This document shows, one piece after another, positions 33,115 through 40,224 of a stretch of 64,000 nucleotides of DNA. Source of the stretch: an uncultured Prevotellaceae bacterium. Lineage in GTDB: Bacteria > Bacteroidota > Bacteroidia > Bacteroidales > Bacteroidaceae. The stretch's first letter is position 1, and every line of letters starts with the position of its first letter. The stretch is taken from NCBI GenBank assembly GCA_900318555.1, contig ONKX01000004.1, forward strand, positions 33,692 to 97,691, in the 5' to 3' direction. Below the pieces are notes generated by a model. It was not told the origin of the DNA and searched no databases. It saw only the letters and a list, made by a program, of their open reading frames with translations. Position numbers and translations under genes: made by a program.

Positions 33115-33576
33115 TTACTCTTTTAGAATTATTTCTACCTGTTTTCGTAGCATTGATATACTATTATATGATATAGGATAAAGAGATTTGTTGTCTATAA
33201 TATCCTTTTTGAAAGAAGCCAACTCTTCCGATATGTCATCCGCAGGTTCCTTAAAAAGGACATAAACCTTCTTTGGTAATCTTCCAGCTTGCATCTCTGT
33301 AACGGCTACATTCAGTTCTTCTGCGGTATACTCTCCCAATGTTCGCCAAAACAGTACGATGCATATTTCACATTCCCGTAGTTTTACGAGATACTCGTCT
33401 TCTTTACGTCCAGCCCTCATAGATGAATCCATATATTCCCATAATACAGGCTTGAAGTTGACGCCTTTTGTTTCAAGTTCATCATTCAAGTCCTGCATCA
33501 AATCAACAAGTTCCATTCGTTCACTTTTTAGTTCGGCGGATGAGGCGATAAAAACATCAATTCTCTTCATTTTCAC
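33115..33576 (-). CDS. Stand-alone DUF4062-type protein
   Basis: 153 residues, MKMKRIDVFIASSAELKSER, with the same opening strand and [FI][IF]ASS/SSTF-type turn as its two neighbours and the EICIVLFWRTLGEYTAEELN segment. This is a single DUF4062-like domain, a Rossmann-type fold related in layout to TIR. Its first 20 bases overlap the 3' end of the upstream 684-residue gene, so the two are translationally coupled. No catalytic residues can be named. It may be a free copy of the N-terminal domain of the neighbours that pairs with them. Confidence 0.7.
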   Translation of the reverse strand: MKMKRIDVFIASSAELKSERMELVDLMQDLNDELETKGVNFKPVLWEYMDSSMRAGRKEDEYLVKLRECEICIVLFWRTLGEYTAEELNVAVTEMQAGRLPKKVYVLFKEPADDISEELASFKKDIIDNKSLYPISYNSISMLRKQVEIILKE

Positions 33577-35611
33577 TTTGTTTTAAAAGATTAATTAGTT
33601 TCTCCAAATTATCATTTCCTAATTCTTCATCCACTATATCGTACGAATCTGTTTTTTCTGAATCATCATCTAAACGACTTATGCCATTTATTGTGTTTTC
33701 TACGTGAGTAAGCTCTGTAAAGGCTTCTTCATATTTCATTTTATGATATTCACAAGACAAGTTATAAAAAAGCCTTTGAACATCCAATGATAATGTTTCA
33801 GGATCCGAATTCTTTAATTTGAAAAACGTTTTTTCTGCCTGAGTATATCCCATTTCAATAAACATCTCTTCCTCTTCTGGAGAGTAAAAACGTGCTACAG
33901 ACACAGATTGCAGAAAACTTTCTAAGAATTCGGCTGGTCTTAGTTGGACAAAATATAAAAGAATGCTCCATATCTCATCACTTAAATAATGTAAGTCGGA
34001 TTCTGTATATAAATCGGGATCAGAGTAATATGTACTATACGAATCCAAAACCTTCAACATGCCTTTTGAATATGAAGCAAGATACACGCTAGGCTTAATC
34101 TGTAGAATCCGTGAGTCAAAAGTAAAGTAATAGTACATTATTTTACTCTGTTCAGGGGTTTTGTTTATCAGTTCTCTATATTTTGTATGAAGAAAAGAAA
34201 GATGTCTAAAAAATTCTATCTTATAAAGGTGACTATCAGCTAGTTCCTGGAGCGTCATGTAAGAAAATCTGTCTCTAATATCATCCATTCTTTGTTTTAG
34301 CTTCATAAATGCTTGATCATAATAGTTTATTGCCATTTTTTGATTATCAAGGCAATCATATACATTAGCGATGTCTGTAGTAGTAACAAAAAGTTTGTAG
34401 AGCCTGTCATCTTGTTCTTCAAACTCTGATTCGTTTAAAAGGAGTTCATCTATATCATATATCTCTTTATAAAGCTTCAAAGCATCTACATATTTCCCCC
34501 AATGCATCTTGTGTTGAGCATATCTATATATGATATCTGTATATTTATCCTTGTTTGTTTGATAAAGGAAAATGTGATTCGTTATGTCAATGGCTTCACA
34601 AAATGCCTCCTCTGAGATTAAAAATTGTTCTTCTTCAGATTTGTCCTGGCGGGCCATTACGGTCTCAGCCTTCAACAAGAACTCTTCTATTTTGTGTTCG
34701 AGGTTGTTATTATGACGTTTTAAGAGACTAATTTCTTCCTCTTTTTCTCGTTTCATTGTCTCCATATTCAGAATTTCATCGGCCTCGAATGCATTACCTT
34801 TCTCAAACTGCTCACGTGCTATCCTCATTCGTTCGGTATATTGCTCGTCTTTTCGTGTAGCAAAAGTCAGGGCAATATCATAGAGATGAGACTGATACTT
34901 CCTGAATTCTTCAGCTGTTTTTTCCCTCTTTAATCTGATATTCATTAATTCGTCTTCCAATTGCTCATTGTCTGGGTCTGCCTTGTGTCGCGCTCTTGCT
35001 TCTGCTACTAATGTGTCCAATTCTAATAATTCTTTTTGCAAGCGTATGTATTCCTTATTAAATGCTGCAAATGGAACATTGTCAAGGTTTACGAATTCTT
35101 CGCCATCTAACATTACCATCCCTTTGTTTACTTCGAAAAGCTTGCCTTGTAGACCCAAGATGCGATTCTGATATGCCTCAAACTGGAGAATAAAATGTAG
35201 TTTCAGCGTATCCACATTCTCAAACTTACAGAAAAAATGACCATAGTTGGTAACGAAATTTGCCTTGAAATCCTTTAAGGCTTCTGTCAAGTCATCAGTA
35301 GGTTCTTTGAAAAACACATAAAGGTTGCGTGGGTTGTTTCCTTCCTTTAACCCATTGTAGGCAGTGTTCAATTCTTCTACGGAGTTTCCTGCTAATTCAC
35401 ACCAGTAAAGTGTGAGGCACATTTCGCAGTCATCGAGTTTTGCCTTAAACTCCTCAATAGAACCATCTGTTTCTGGATTCCACTTGGTGCGTTTCAGTTC
35501 AATACCTCTTGGTTTGAGCACCTTGTTGAGATGCTCAATAAGGTTCGTGAACTCTAATTTCTCTTCGTGCATCTCCTCAGATGCAGCTATCATGATCTTT
35601 ATTACTCTCAT
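33557..35611 (-). CDS. DUF4062-like domain with coiled coil and TPR-like repeats
   Basis: 684 residues. The N-terminal 110 or so (IKIMIAASEEMHEEKLEFTN, DDCEMCLTLYWCELAGNSVEELN) resemble the 153-residue neighbour closely, including KLxECEIC/KLDDCEMC and FKEP[AT]DD. A charged coiled coil follows (about 175-330, rich in Glu, Lys and Arg), then helical TPR-like repeats (about 340-660) with alternating Tyr/Leu positions. There is no P-loop. It is the first gene of the three-gene DUF4062 set. A scaffold or sensor role is plausible but inferred. Confidence 0.7.
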   Translation of the reverse strand: MRVIKIMIAASEEMHEEKLEFTNLIEHLNKVLKPRGIELKRTKWNPETDGSIEEFKAKLDDCEMCLTLYWCELAGNSVEELNTAYNGLKEGNNPRNLYVFFKEPTDDLTEALKDFKANFVTNYGHFFCKFENVDTLKLHFILQFEAYQNRILGLQGKLFEVNKGMVMLDGEEFVNLDNVPFAAFNKEYIRLQKELLELDTLVAEARARHKADPDNEQLEDELMNIRLKREKTAEEFRKYQSHLYDIALTFATRKDEQYTERMRIAREQFEKGNAFEADEILNMETMKREKEEEISLLKRHNNNLEHKIEEFLLKAETVMARQDKSEEEQFLISEEAFCEAIDITNHIFLYQTNKDKYTDIIYRYAQHKMHWGKYVDALKLYKEIYDIDELLLNESEFEEQDDRLYKLFVTTTDIANVYDCLDNQKMAINYYDQAFMKLKQRMDDIRDRFSYMTLQELADSHLYKIEFFRHLSFLHTKYRELINKTPEQSKIMYYYFTFDSRILQIKPSVYLASYSKGMLKVLDSYSTYYSDPDLYTESDLHYLSDEIWSILLYFVQLRPAEFLESFLQSVSVARFYSPEEEEMFIEMGYTQAEKTFFKLKNSDPETLSLDVQRLFYNLSCEYHKMKYEEAFTELTHVENTINGISRLDDDSEKTDSYDIVDEELGNDNLEKLINLLKQSENEEN

Positions 35612-35719
35612 AATGCATTGTTTTGATTTCTCAAGTCAAGTGTAATAATCTAACTCATGCCTAAGCCATATCGCCCATTCATTATCCAAACTGGAATAGC
35701 TGATAAATACAGTAATCCG

Positions 35720-36085
35720 TTATATCATCAGGTTCTTGACATTCTTGACGATTCTTACAGGGGCCACATATTCCCTTTTCACATCCTCATCCACGATTTC
35801 AACGACCTGAATTTCTTTAGCGTTCTTCAGGGGTTCGCGCGCTTCTTCGTTGAGATCCCTAATGGCAACATTGCTTTCGAAACTTCTAAACAAGAGGGCC
35901 GTGTCACTGCCGTCATAGATGAAGCGAGGATCGTCTGGTTCACCTTCCCTTGCATCCATTAGTAGCATGATTTCGCCTTTGTCATTCTGCAAGACAGAAA
36001 ACCTTCCCTTTACCCCAACTTCGTTAGATAAACAACCGTCAGTTTCTTTTCCTTGCTCTTGTGAGGTAAATGTATCGTAGTCCAT
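35720..36085 (-). CDS. Unknown 121-residue protein with MDAREGEPDDPRFIYDG motif
   Basis: From the ATG at 36085 (MDYDTFTSQEQGKETDGC). It is a soluble beta-rich small protein: FSVLQNDKGEIMLLMDAREG, EPDDPRFIYDGSDTALLFRS, and a C-terminal VEIVDEDVKREYVAPVRIVK. The family was not recognised by name. The core motif and about 47 bases of its DNA recur at 39006-39053 in another gene of this island. It has its own promoter (36121-36153). The longer frame to 36148 would overlap that promoter. Function unknown. Confidence 0.7.
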   Translation of the reverse strand: MDYDTFTSQEQGKETDGCLSNEVGVKGRFSVLQNDKGEIMLLMDAREGEPDDPRFIYDGSDTALLFRSFESNVAIRDLNEEAREPLKNAKEIQVVEIVDEDVKREYVAPVRIVKNVKNLMI

Positions 36086-36120
36086 AATTATATTTTTTTG
36101 ATGATTAAATATTGTTTCTG

Positions 36121-36153
36121 TAAAAGTAGTAATAAAAAAACGGAACACCCAAA
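36121..36153 (-). promoter_or_regulatory. Promoter of the MDAREGEPD protein gene
   Basis: Minus strand: TTTG (36150-36153), 21-base spacer, TACTTTTA (36121-36128), which fits the Bacteroidota consensus with an A in the last position. Confidence 0.6.
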
Positions 36154-36228
36154 TTGTTTGTGGTTAATTTTGTTACTCAATGGATTTTTCTTCTTCTATC
36201 TAAATATGTCTAAATAGCTCCTAAGCAC

Positions 36229-36306
36229 TTTTCTTGACAAAAGTAGTGGACTACTACTGCGGCTACTATTAGGTGATTCAAAAAAGTCCATATTTTGTCA
36301 AGAAAA
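36229..36306. repeat. 14-base perfect inverted repeat with 50-base interior
   Basis: TTTTCTTGACAAAA (36229-36242) and TTTTGTCAAGAAAA (36293-36306) are exact reverse complements. Pairing extends imperfectly inward through TGGACT/AGTCCA. The interior holds no gene. Confidence 0.85.
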
Positions 36307-36447
36307 GAGTATGGGTACTACCTAGGTGAGGGTTTATGTGTTACCCGCTGCTTGTGTAACTGACTGATAATCGGTATTGGGTGAGGAACCACCTGTTTGT
36401 TTTCCTGCGCAGTCGCGCGCCCACGCACCTTAATTCATAAGAGAAAT

Positions 36448-36480
36448 GGTCTTCATATGGCATGAGGCCACACGAAGACC
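36448..36480 (-). terminator. Terminator-like hairpin after the TIR gene pair
   Basis: GGTCTTCRTRTGGC arms pair (with G-T pairs) around ATGA just downstream of the secreted-protein stop. On the minus strand it is followed by ATTTCTCTT. The weak T-run makes the call moderate. Confidence 0.5.
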
Positions 36481-36492
36481 TCTTTAGTTCTA

Positions 36493-36981
36493 TTAATTCC
36501 TTGAAATAGGAACATTACTAATCTTAAGCCTATTTTCCCAACCAAGACTCCATGCAGGACAATTCACAATAAGTATAAGCCTGGCAATACTCTCAGCATT
36601 TTCTGGCACGCCATTAATGCGTACACTACATTTTATAGGTACATCCGTTGGAAGGTAAAATCGGCTTGATTCGTGACAATCATAACCTGATGCATTTGCA
36701 ACTTTAATCTCTATATCAGTATCATTATTCTTATAGATATTTCCTTCACTATCATAAGCCTCACTAGCCCCATTATAGCTACCTATGACCGTAACATCCT
36801 GCACATCATTTGCTCCAACATTTTGGAAAATCAAATCCATTATTACCGACTTTCCACTGGCAACGCATCGTGACACCTTGACTTTGAAGTCTGGATGTCC
36901 ACTTACAATCTTAATTTGTGCATTTACACCCTGCAAATTCATGGCGAAGATTGCCATCATCATTAATAAAAACTTTTTCAT
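36493..36981 (-). CDS. Secreted protein of unknown function
   Basis: 162 residues with a signal peptide (MKKFLLMMMAIFAMNLQGVN, cleavage after NAQ). The rest is beta-rich, for example SGHPDFKVKVSRCVASGKSV and NGVPENAESIARLILIVNCP, with an immunoglobulin-like look. No catalytic motif. It starts 27 bases after the TIR gene stop and shares its transcript. Periplasmic; function unknown. A secreted partner of the TIR-Sel1 membrane protein is one possibility. Confidence 0.7.
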   Translation of the reverse strand: MKKFLLMMMAIFAMNLQGVNAQIKIVSGHPDFKVKVSRCVASGKSVIMDLIFQNVGANDVQDVTVIGSYNGASEAYDSEGNIYKNNDTDIEIKVANASGYDCHESSRFYLPTDVPIKCSVRINGVPENAESIARLILIVNCPAWSLGWENRLKISNVPISRN

Positions 36982-37008
36982 ACTGATTCTTGTTTTAAGT
37001 TAAACAAA

Positions 37009-38193
37009 TTATTTAATTCTTAACAGTTGAGCTTCTGCCTTACTGTGCCCCGCTGCCGCTGCTCTTTCCAACCATAGTTTTGCGGTGGAATTGTCAATGC
37101 CGAGGTACATCATACCTGCCTGATACATGGCATCCACATGGTTGCTACTGGCAGCTTTCACGAAATAACTGGCAGCAGTTTCCCTGTTATAGCCATCATA
37201 GTTGCTGTTGCTGTAGAGCATTCCCAACTGATAGTTGCCCTCAGTGCTTCCGTGATTGGCGGCTTGAATGAAGCTTTTCTTTGCTGTATTATAGTCCATT
37301 GCACGCATGGCTTTTTTGCCTTGGGCTACCAACTCGGCATCAGACATTGTGGCTGTGGTTGCTGTAGTCTGTTCTGAAATCGTCTGCTGTGAAGCGGTCT
37401 GAGTTGGAACAGAAGATGCGGCAGATGCTGTCGTAACAGACTCCGAGCGACTTTCTCTTCTTGGCTCAGTTTCGGTTCTTACCTCTTTTACGATTACAAC
37501 TGGTGCCTGCGTTCTTGATTCACTAACTGGTTCGGTTTGCTCAACAGATTCTGCCGTCTGGGAGACATTCTCCTCTGTCGCTGCTTGCTCTGTGACTACA
37601 GCGGCAGGAGTTCCCTTGTTGTCAGCTTTGTTGCCAAAGACGAAATAGCCTATGACTAAGGTTATTATCACCGCCGCAGCAATAATCATGTAATTCTTGG
37701 TCTTGTCTCCTTGGTTAGCAGACGTGGACTGGAACCCTGTATTGGGAATATTGAAATCGTTATTGTAATGCTGAAGACTTCTACCACCAGTTCCCAAATG
37801 TTTTGCGAGAGATTTCAGAAGTCTTTGCATACCTAAATTAGGATTGTTTTCATAATTAATGAAGTCCAATCCTGATAGAGCTAACAATAAGGAGGAATTG
37901 TATTCTGTGTTGTCAAGTTTGACAGGTATGATGGTCTTATGCAGATGCACTGCTGTATTCACCTCTTTGACTGTCCAAGGTGATTTATTAGCTGTATATG
38001 ACGAAAAAAAAACAAACACCTTGGAATTCTTGATTGCCTCACCTATGACAGACATAAACTCATCACCGCTTTCAATTCCATCTTTGTCAATCCATACGGA
38101 ATAACCATCATGAGAAAGCTTGTCTGCTATGGAAAGAACCAGATTGGAATCTTTCCGAGAATAACTGATAAAGATGTCGTGCTCTTTGTCCAT
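37009..38193 (-). CDS. TIR domain, membrane helix and Sel1 repeat protein
   Basis: 394 residues from the ATG at 38193 (MDKEHDIFISYSRKDS). The longer frame to 38367 overlaps its own promoter and the gene upstream. TIR domain about 1-140: IFISYSRKDS, VWIDKDGIESGDEF, KVFVFFSSYTANKSPWTVKE, where the Glu after the Trp is the likely NADase/catalytic Glu. Membrane helix about 170-190 (MIIAAAVIITLVIGYFVFG). A Thr/Glu/Ser-rich linker follows, then three Sel1-type repeats (about 285-394, NTAKKSFIQAANHGSTEGNY). The TIR end should be cytoplasmic and the Sel1 repeats periplasmic, fitting a membrane sensor whose TIR acts on NAD or signals. Promoter at 38220-38251. Confidence 0.85.
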   Translation of the reverse strand: MDKEHDIFISYSRKDSNLVLSIADKLSHDGYSVWIDKDGIESGDEFMSVIGEAIKNSKVFVFFSSYTANKSPWTVKEVNTAVHLHKTIIPVKLDNTEYNSSLLLALSGLDFINYENNPNLGMQRLLKSLAKHLGTGGRSLQHYNNDFNIPNTGFQSTSANQGDKTKNYMIIAAAVIITLVIGYFVFGNKADNKGTPAAVVTEQAATEENVSQTAESVEQTEPVSESRTQAPVVIVKEVRTETEPRRESRSESVTTASAASSVPTQTASQQTISEQTTATTATMSDAELVAQGKKAMRAMDYNTAKKSFIQAANHGSTEGNYQLGMLYSNSNYDGYNRETAASYFVKAASSNHVDAMYQAGMMYLGIDNSTAKLWLERAAAAGHSKAEAQLLRIK

Positions 38194-38219
38194 AATCGTA
38201 TTATATATTATTGTATCTG

Positions 38220-38251
38220 CAAAAGTAGCATTTTTATTTGGAACAAACAAA
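38220..38251 (-). promoter_or_regulatory. Promoter of the TIR-Sel1 gene
   Basis: Minus strand: TTTG (38248-38251), 20-base spacer, TACTTTTG (38220-38227); a full consensus match placed between the carrier-like gene and the TIR start. Confidence 0.8.
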
Positions 38252-38257
38252 TTATTT

Positions 38258-38572
38258 TTATTCTTTTTGCTGTTTTGCTGTTTTGGGACAATCAAGTGAA
38301 AGATATTTTTCGACTTTCTTAAGAAATCTATAAATATCTCCAACTGTGCGAATGTTCTTTTCCTCACTTTTGGAAAAGCCCATATTAAAACTCGTACCGA
38401 TGGCTATAAGAAGTTCTACGACATCAAGTTCGTCACATCCCAAATCGTCAAGCAAATCGGCTTCTGGAACGACTTCACTTTCATCTCCAGCGTCTCCTCC
38501 GATTGTGCGTAACTTTTGAAAGATGATGTCGTTAGGTATTTTCGAACTATCGTTATAAGGGGATTGATTCAT
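38258..38572 (-). CDS. Acyl-carrier-like protein lacking the phosphopantetheine serine
   Basis: 104 residues from the ATG at 38572 (MNQSPYNDSSKIPNDIIF). The helix II region DLLDDLGCDELDVVELLIAI has the acyl-carrier pattern DxLGxDSLDxVELxxxI, but Glu stands where the modified Ser should be (DEL for DSL). The following FNMGFSKSEEKNIRTVGDI and FLKKVE also match the carrier fold. Thus it is probably a carrier-fold protein that cannot take 4'-phosphopantetheine. Own promoter at 38600-38630. It lies upstream of the TIR gene. A structural or regulatory role is inferred. Confidence 0.75.
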   Translation of the reverse strand: MNQSPYNDSSKIPNDIIFQKLRTIGGDAGDESEVVPEADLLDDLGCDELDVVELLIAIGTSFNMGFSKSEEKNIRTVGDIYRFLKKVEKYLSLDCPKTAKQQKE

Positions 38573-38599
38573 TATTATTAGATATAGTTTATTCCGCTG

Positions 38600-38630
38600 C
38601 AAATATACACAATTATTTCGATTTTACAAA
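38600..38630 (-). promoter_or_regulatory. Promoter of the carrier-like gene
   Basis: Minus strand: TTTG (38627-38630), 19-base spacer, TATATTTG (38600-38607); a full consensus match. Confidence 0.8.
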
Positions 38631-38703
38631 ATGTGTAACACAAAATGTGTTTTGACGACTAAAGATTCCCAACACTTTGGGGTTGGTGGCATTGATTTTT
38701 CTT

Positions 38704-39053
38704 CTAATATCGTTCAAGGTACATGGCACTGACCCACCCTCTTGTGTTATTATACTTTATGTGGGAAAAGCCTGCATTCATATTATAGACAACCACGATG
38801 TCGCCTTTGTGAAGTTGACCTATGATGGGGGCTTCTATATTGGGTTCACTTCTGACGTTGAGAACTGTTGCCATGCAACGATAGGTCGTTGGCACTTCGG
38901 TGAGCTTCTGACAGGTTCTGACTGGACGGGCGGCGGTTGGTTATCCCTGTTATTATAACAAACAAGGCCAACACAGATACCAATGACGAGCAACAGGGTA
39001 TAGGCATTATAGATGAAGCGAGGATTGTCTGGTTCACCTTCCCTTGCATCCAT
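38704..39053 (-). pseudogene. Membrane-anchored SH3-domain protein, frameshifted
   Basis: Two frames appear to form one gene. The first runs from the ATG at 39053 (MDAREGEPDNPRFIYN), has a membrane helix (TLLLVIGICVGLVCYNN) and a Pro/Gln-rich linker, and stops near 38835. The second, ending at 38704, holds a bacterial SH3 domain (MATVLNVRSEPNIEAPIIGQ, HKGDIVVVYNM, GWVSAMYLERY) but has no good start of its own, only a GTG at 38895. A single-base shift in about 38895-38935 would fuse them. No classical slippery heptamer is seen, so this is more likely a pseudogene or sequencing error than programmed frameshifting. The first 16 residues match the gene at 35720-36085. Confidence 0.6.
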
Positions 39054-39084
39054 TATTATAGTCCACAATTATAGTTTTTCCCTT

Positions 39085-39564
39085 CTATTTTTGGCAATAG
39101 TCGCTACAGCGATCCATGACGCCATTATATTCTCCTGCTGGATTGTGGTTACACATGACACTGTTGCTGTAGGCACTCATATTCCATCGACAATTGCCAC
39201 AACAGCGAACTCCTGGATATTTGTCTTCATCATCCCCATTATAGCCAGAGGAAGGGGATGATGAGCCATAACTACCTGTTGATTCATCGGTTGTCACATC
39301 CCAAGCATCTGAAATGGCCCTAAAAGGATGGCGAATGACTTCTACGATATTGAAGGCTGTTCCGATGTAAAAGGCCCACTTGCTGATGGTCCACGCTGTG
39401 TCAGAGTTCATTATTCCAAAGATAGTCAGGGCTCCAGTGATAGCACCGACACAAATGAAAGCGATAATGCCAATGACGCAACAGCGTATTACAAGTAGGA
39501 ATCCGAACTTAACCAGAACGAGAATAATACCTATGAGAAATATGTATCCTAATATCTGTAGCAT
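39085..39564 (-). CDS. Membrane protein with Cys-rich C-terminal tail
   Basis: 159 residues from the ATG at 39564 (MLQILGYIFLIGIILVLVKF). About three hydrophobic helices in the first 90 residues, a Ser/Gly-rich linker, and a C-terminal module YPGVRCCGNCRWNMSAYSNS-VMCNHNPAGEYNGVMDRCSDYC with seven cysteines. The CCGNCRW...C...C...C pattern suggests a small metal-binding (zinc ribbon-like) domain. Family not recognised. It is the first gene of the leftward set containing the SH3, carrier-like and TIR genes. Confidence 0.7.
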   Translation of the reverse strand: MLQILGYIFLIGIILVLVKFGFLLVIRCCVIGIIAFICVGAITGALTIFGIMNSDTAWTISKWAFYIGTAFNIVEVIRHPFRAISDAWDVTTDESTGSYGSSSPSSGYNGDDEDKYPGVRCCGNCRWNMSAYSNSVMCNHNPAGEYNGVMDRCSDYCQK

Positions 39565-39598
39565 TTTGTTCAGCAAAAAGGTTAGCGTTATTTCGGTG

Positions 39599-39606
39599 CA
39601 AAGTTA
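39599..39606 (-). promoter_or_regulatory. Likely -7 element for the Cys-rich membrane protein gene
   Basis: TAACTTTG on the minus strand, 35 bases before the start. No clear TTTG box at the usual distance. Confidence 0.4.
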
Positions 39607-39743
39607 CAAAATAAATCCGAATAAAAGAATAATTGGTGATTTTTTTAATTGGACACCATAATAATATATAGAGTCTCGTAATTCGTTGTTTCTATCAGCT
39701 GAAAAAATATATTTTCTGAGACATTAAAATTTACCTCAAAACA

Positions 39744-39775
39744 TTTGGTAGGAATGGGATTTTTCGCTACTTTTG
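39744..39775 (+). promoter_or_regulatory. Promoter reading toward AAA+ ATPase 2
   Basis: TTTG (39744-39747), 20-base spacer, TACTTTTG (39768-39775); full consensus on the plus strand. The start of transcription should be near 39782, giving a leader of about 440 bases before the ATPase gene. Confidence 0.8.
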
Positions 39776-39781
39776 CAGGCG

Positions 39782-40224
39782 AATTACATAATTCTATCAC
39801 TAATCAAAAATTAAAATTGTAGCAAAAATGAACATGATGACAAAGGAAACAACCAAGTGCCGAGCGGTTCGATGATGAAGTAAGGAAACTGAATCTGAGC
39901 ACCGACGGGTGGATTGTACCTTGTCGTCTAAGCGTTCTATGAGCGTTTGAGCGTTCTTTGAGGCTTGCGCGTTCTTTGAGACTTCGTCTCGAAGACCTCT
40001 GGCGCTCGAAAGAGTTTGAAAGCTGCTTTCACTCTTTACTCGCTTGCGCGTTCTTTGACATATTGCTACAATGTTAGGGTTTGTGATAGAGTAATCTGAA
40101 AGGAAGACTCTGTGGTATTTAAGGCTGGTGCTTCGGCACTATGCCTGATGACTCTTGCGCCCCTATCGCTGGGGCTTATACCTTATTTATATAGTATATT
40201 ACTGTGATAGAATGATGTTTGATT
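39782..40224 (+). other. Long leader of AAA+ ATPase 2 with hairpins, repeats and a broken small frame
   Basis: Begins with ATGAACATGATGACAAAGGA at 39829 (MNMMTKETTKC), which runs out after 15 codons. A +1 shift would continue ERFDDEVRKLNLSTDGWIVP, so a small gene may be broken here. Then come GCGTTCTTTGAG repeats (39948-40055), short hairpins (GAGACTTCGTCTC, GAAAGCTGCTTTC) and CCCCTATCGCTGGGG. There is no other coding signal. It may be a structured 5' untranslated region or ncRNA. Confidence 0.5.

Larger units (their letters stand above)
36154..36492. other. Gene-free stretch with two inverted repeats
   Basis: No convincing coding frame. It contains the long inverted repeat at 36229-36306, a GC-rich patch (CGCAGTCGCGCGCCCACGC) and the terminator-like hairpin at 36448-36480. 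Confidence 0.6.
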
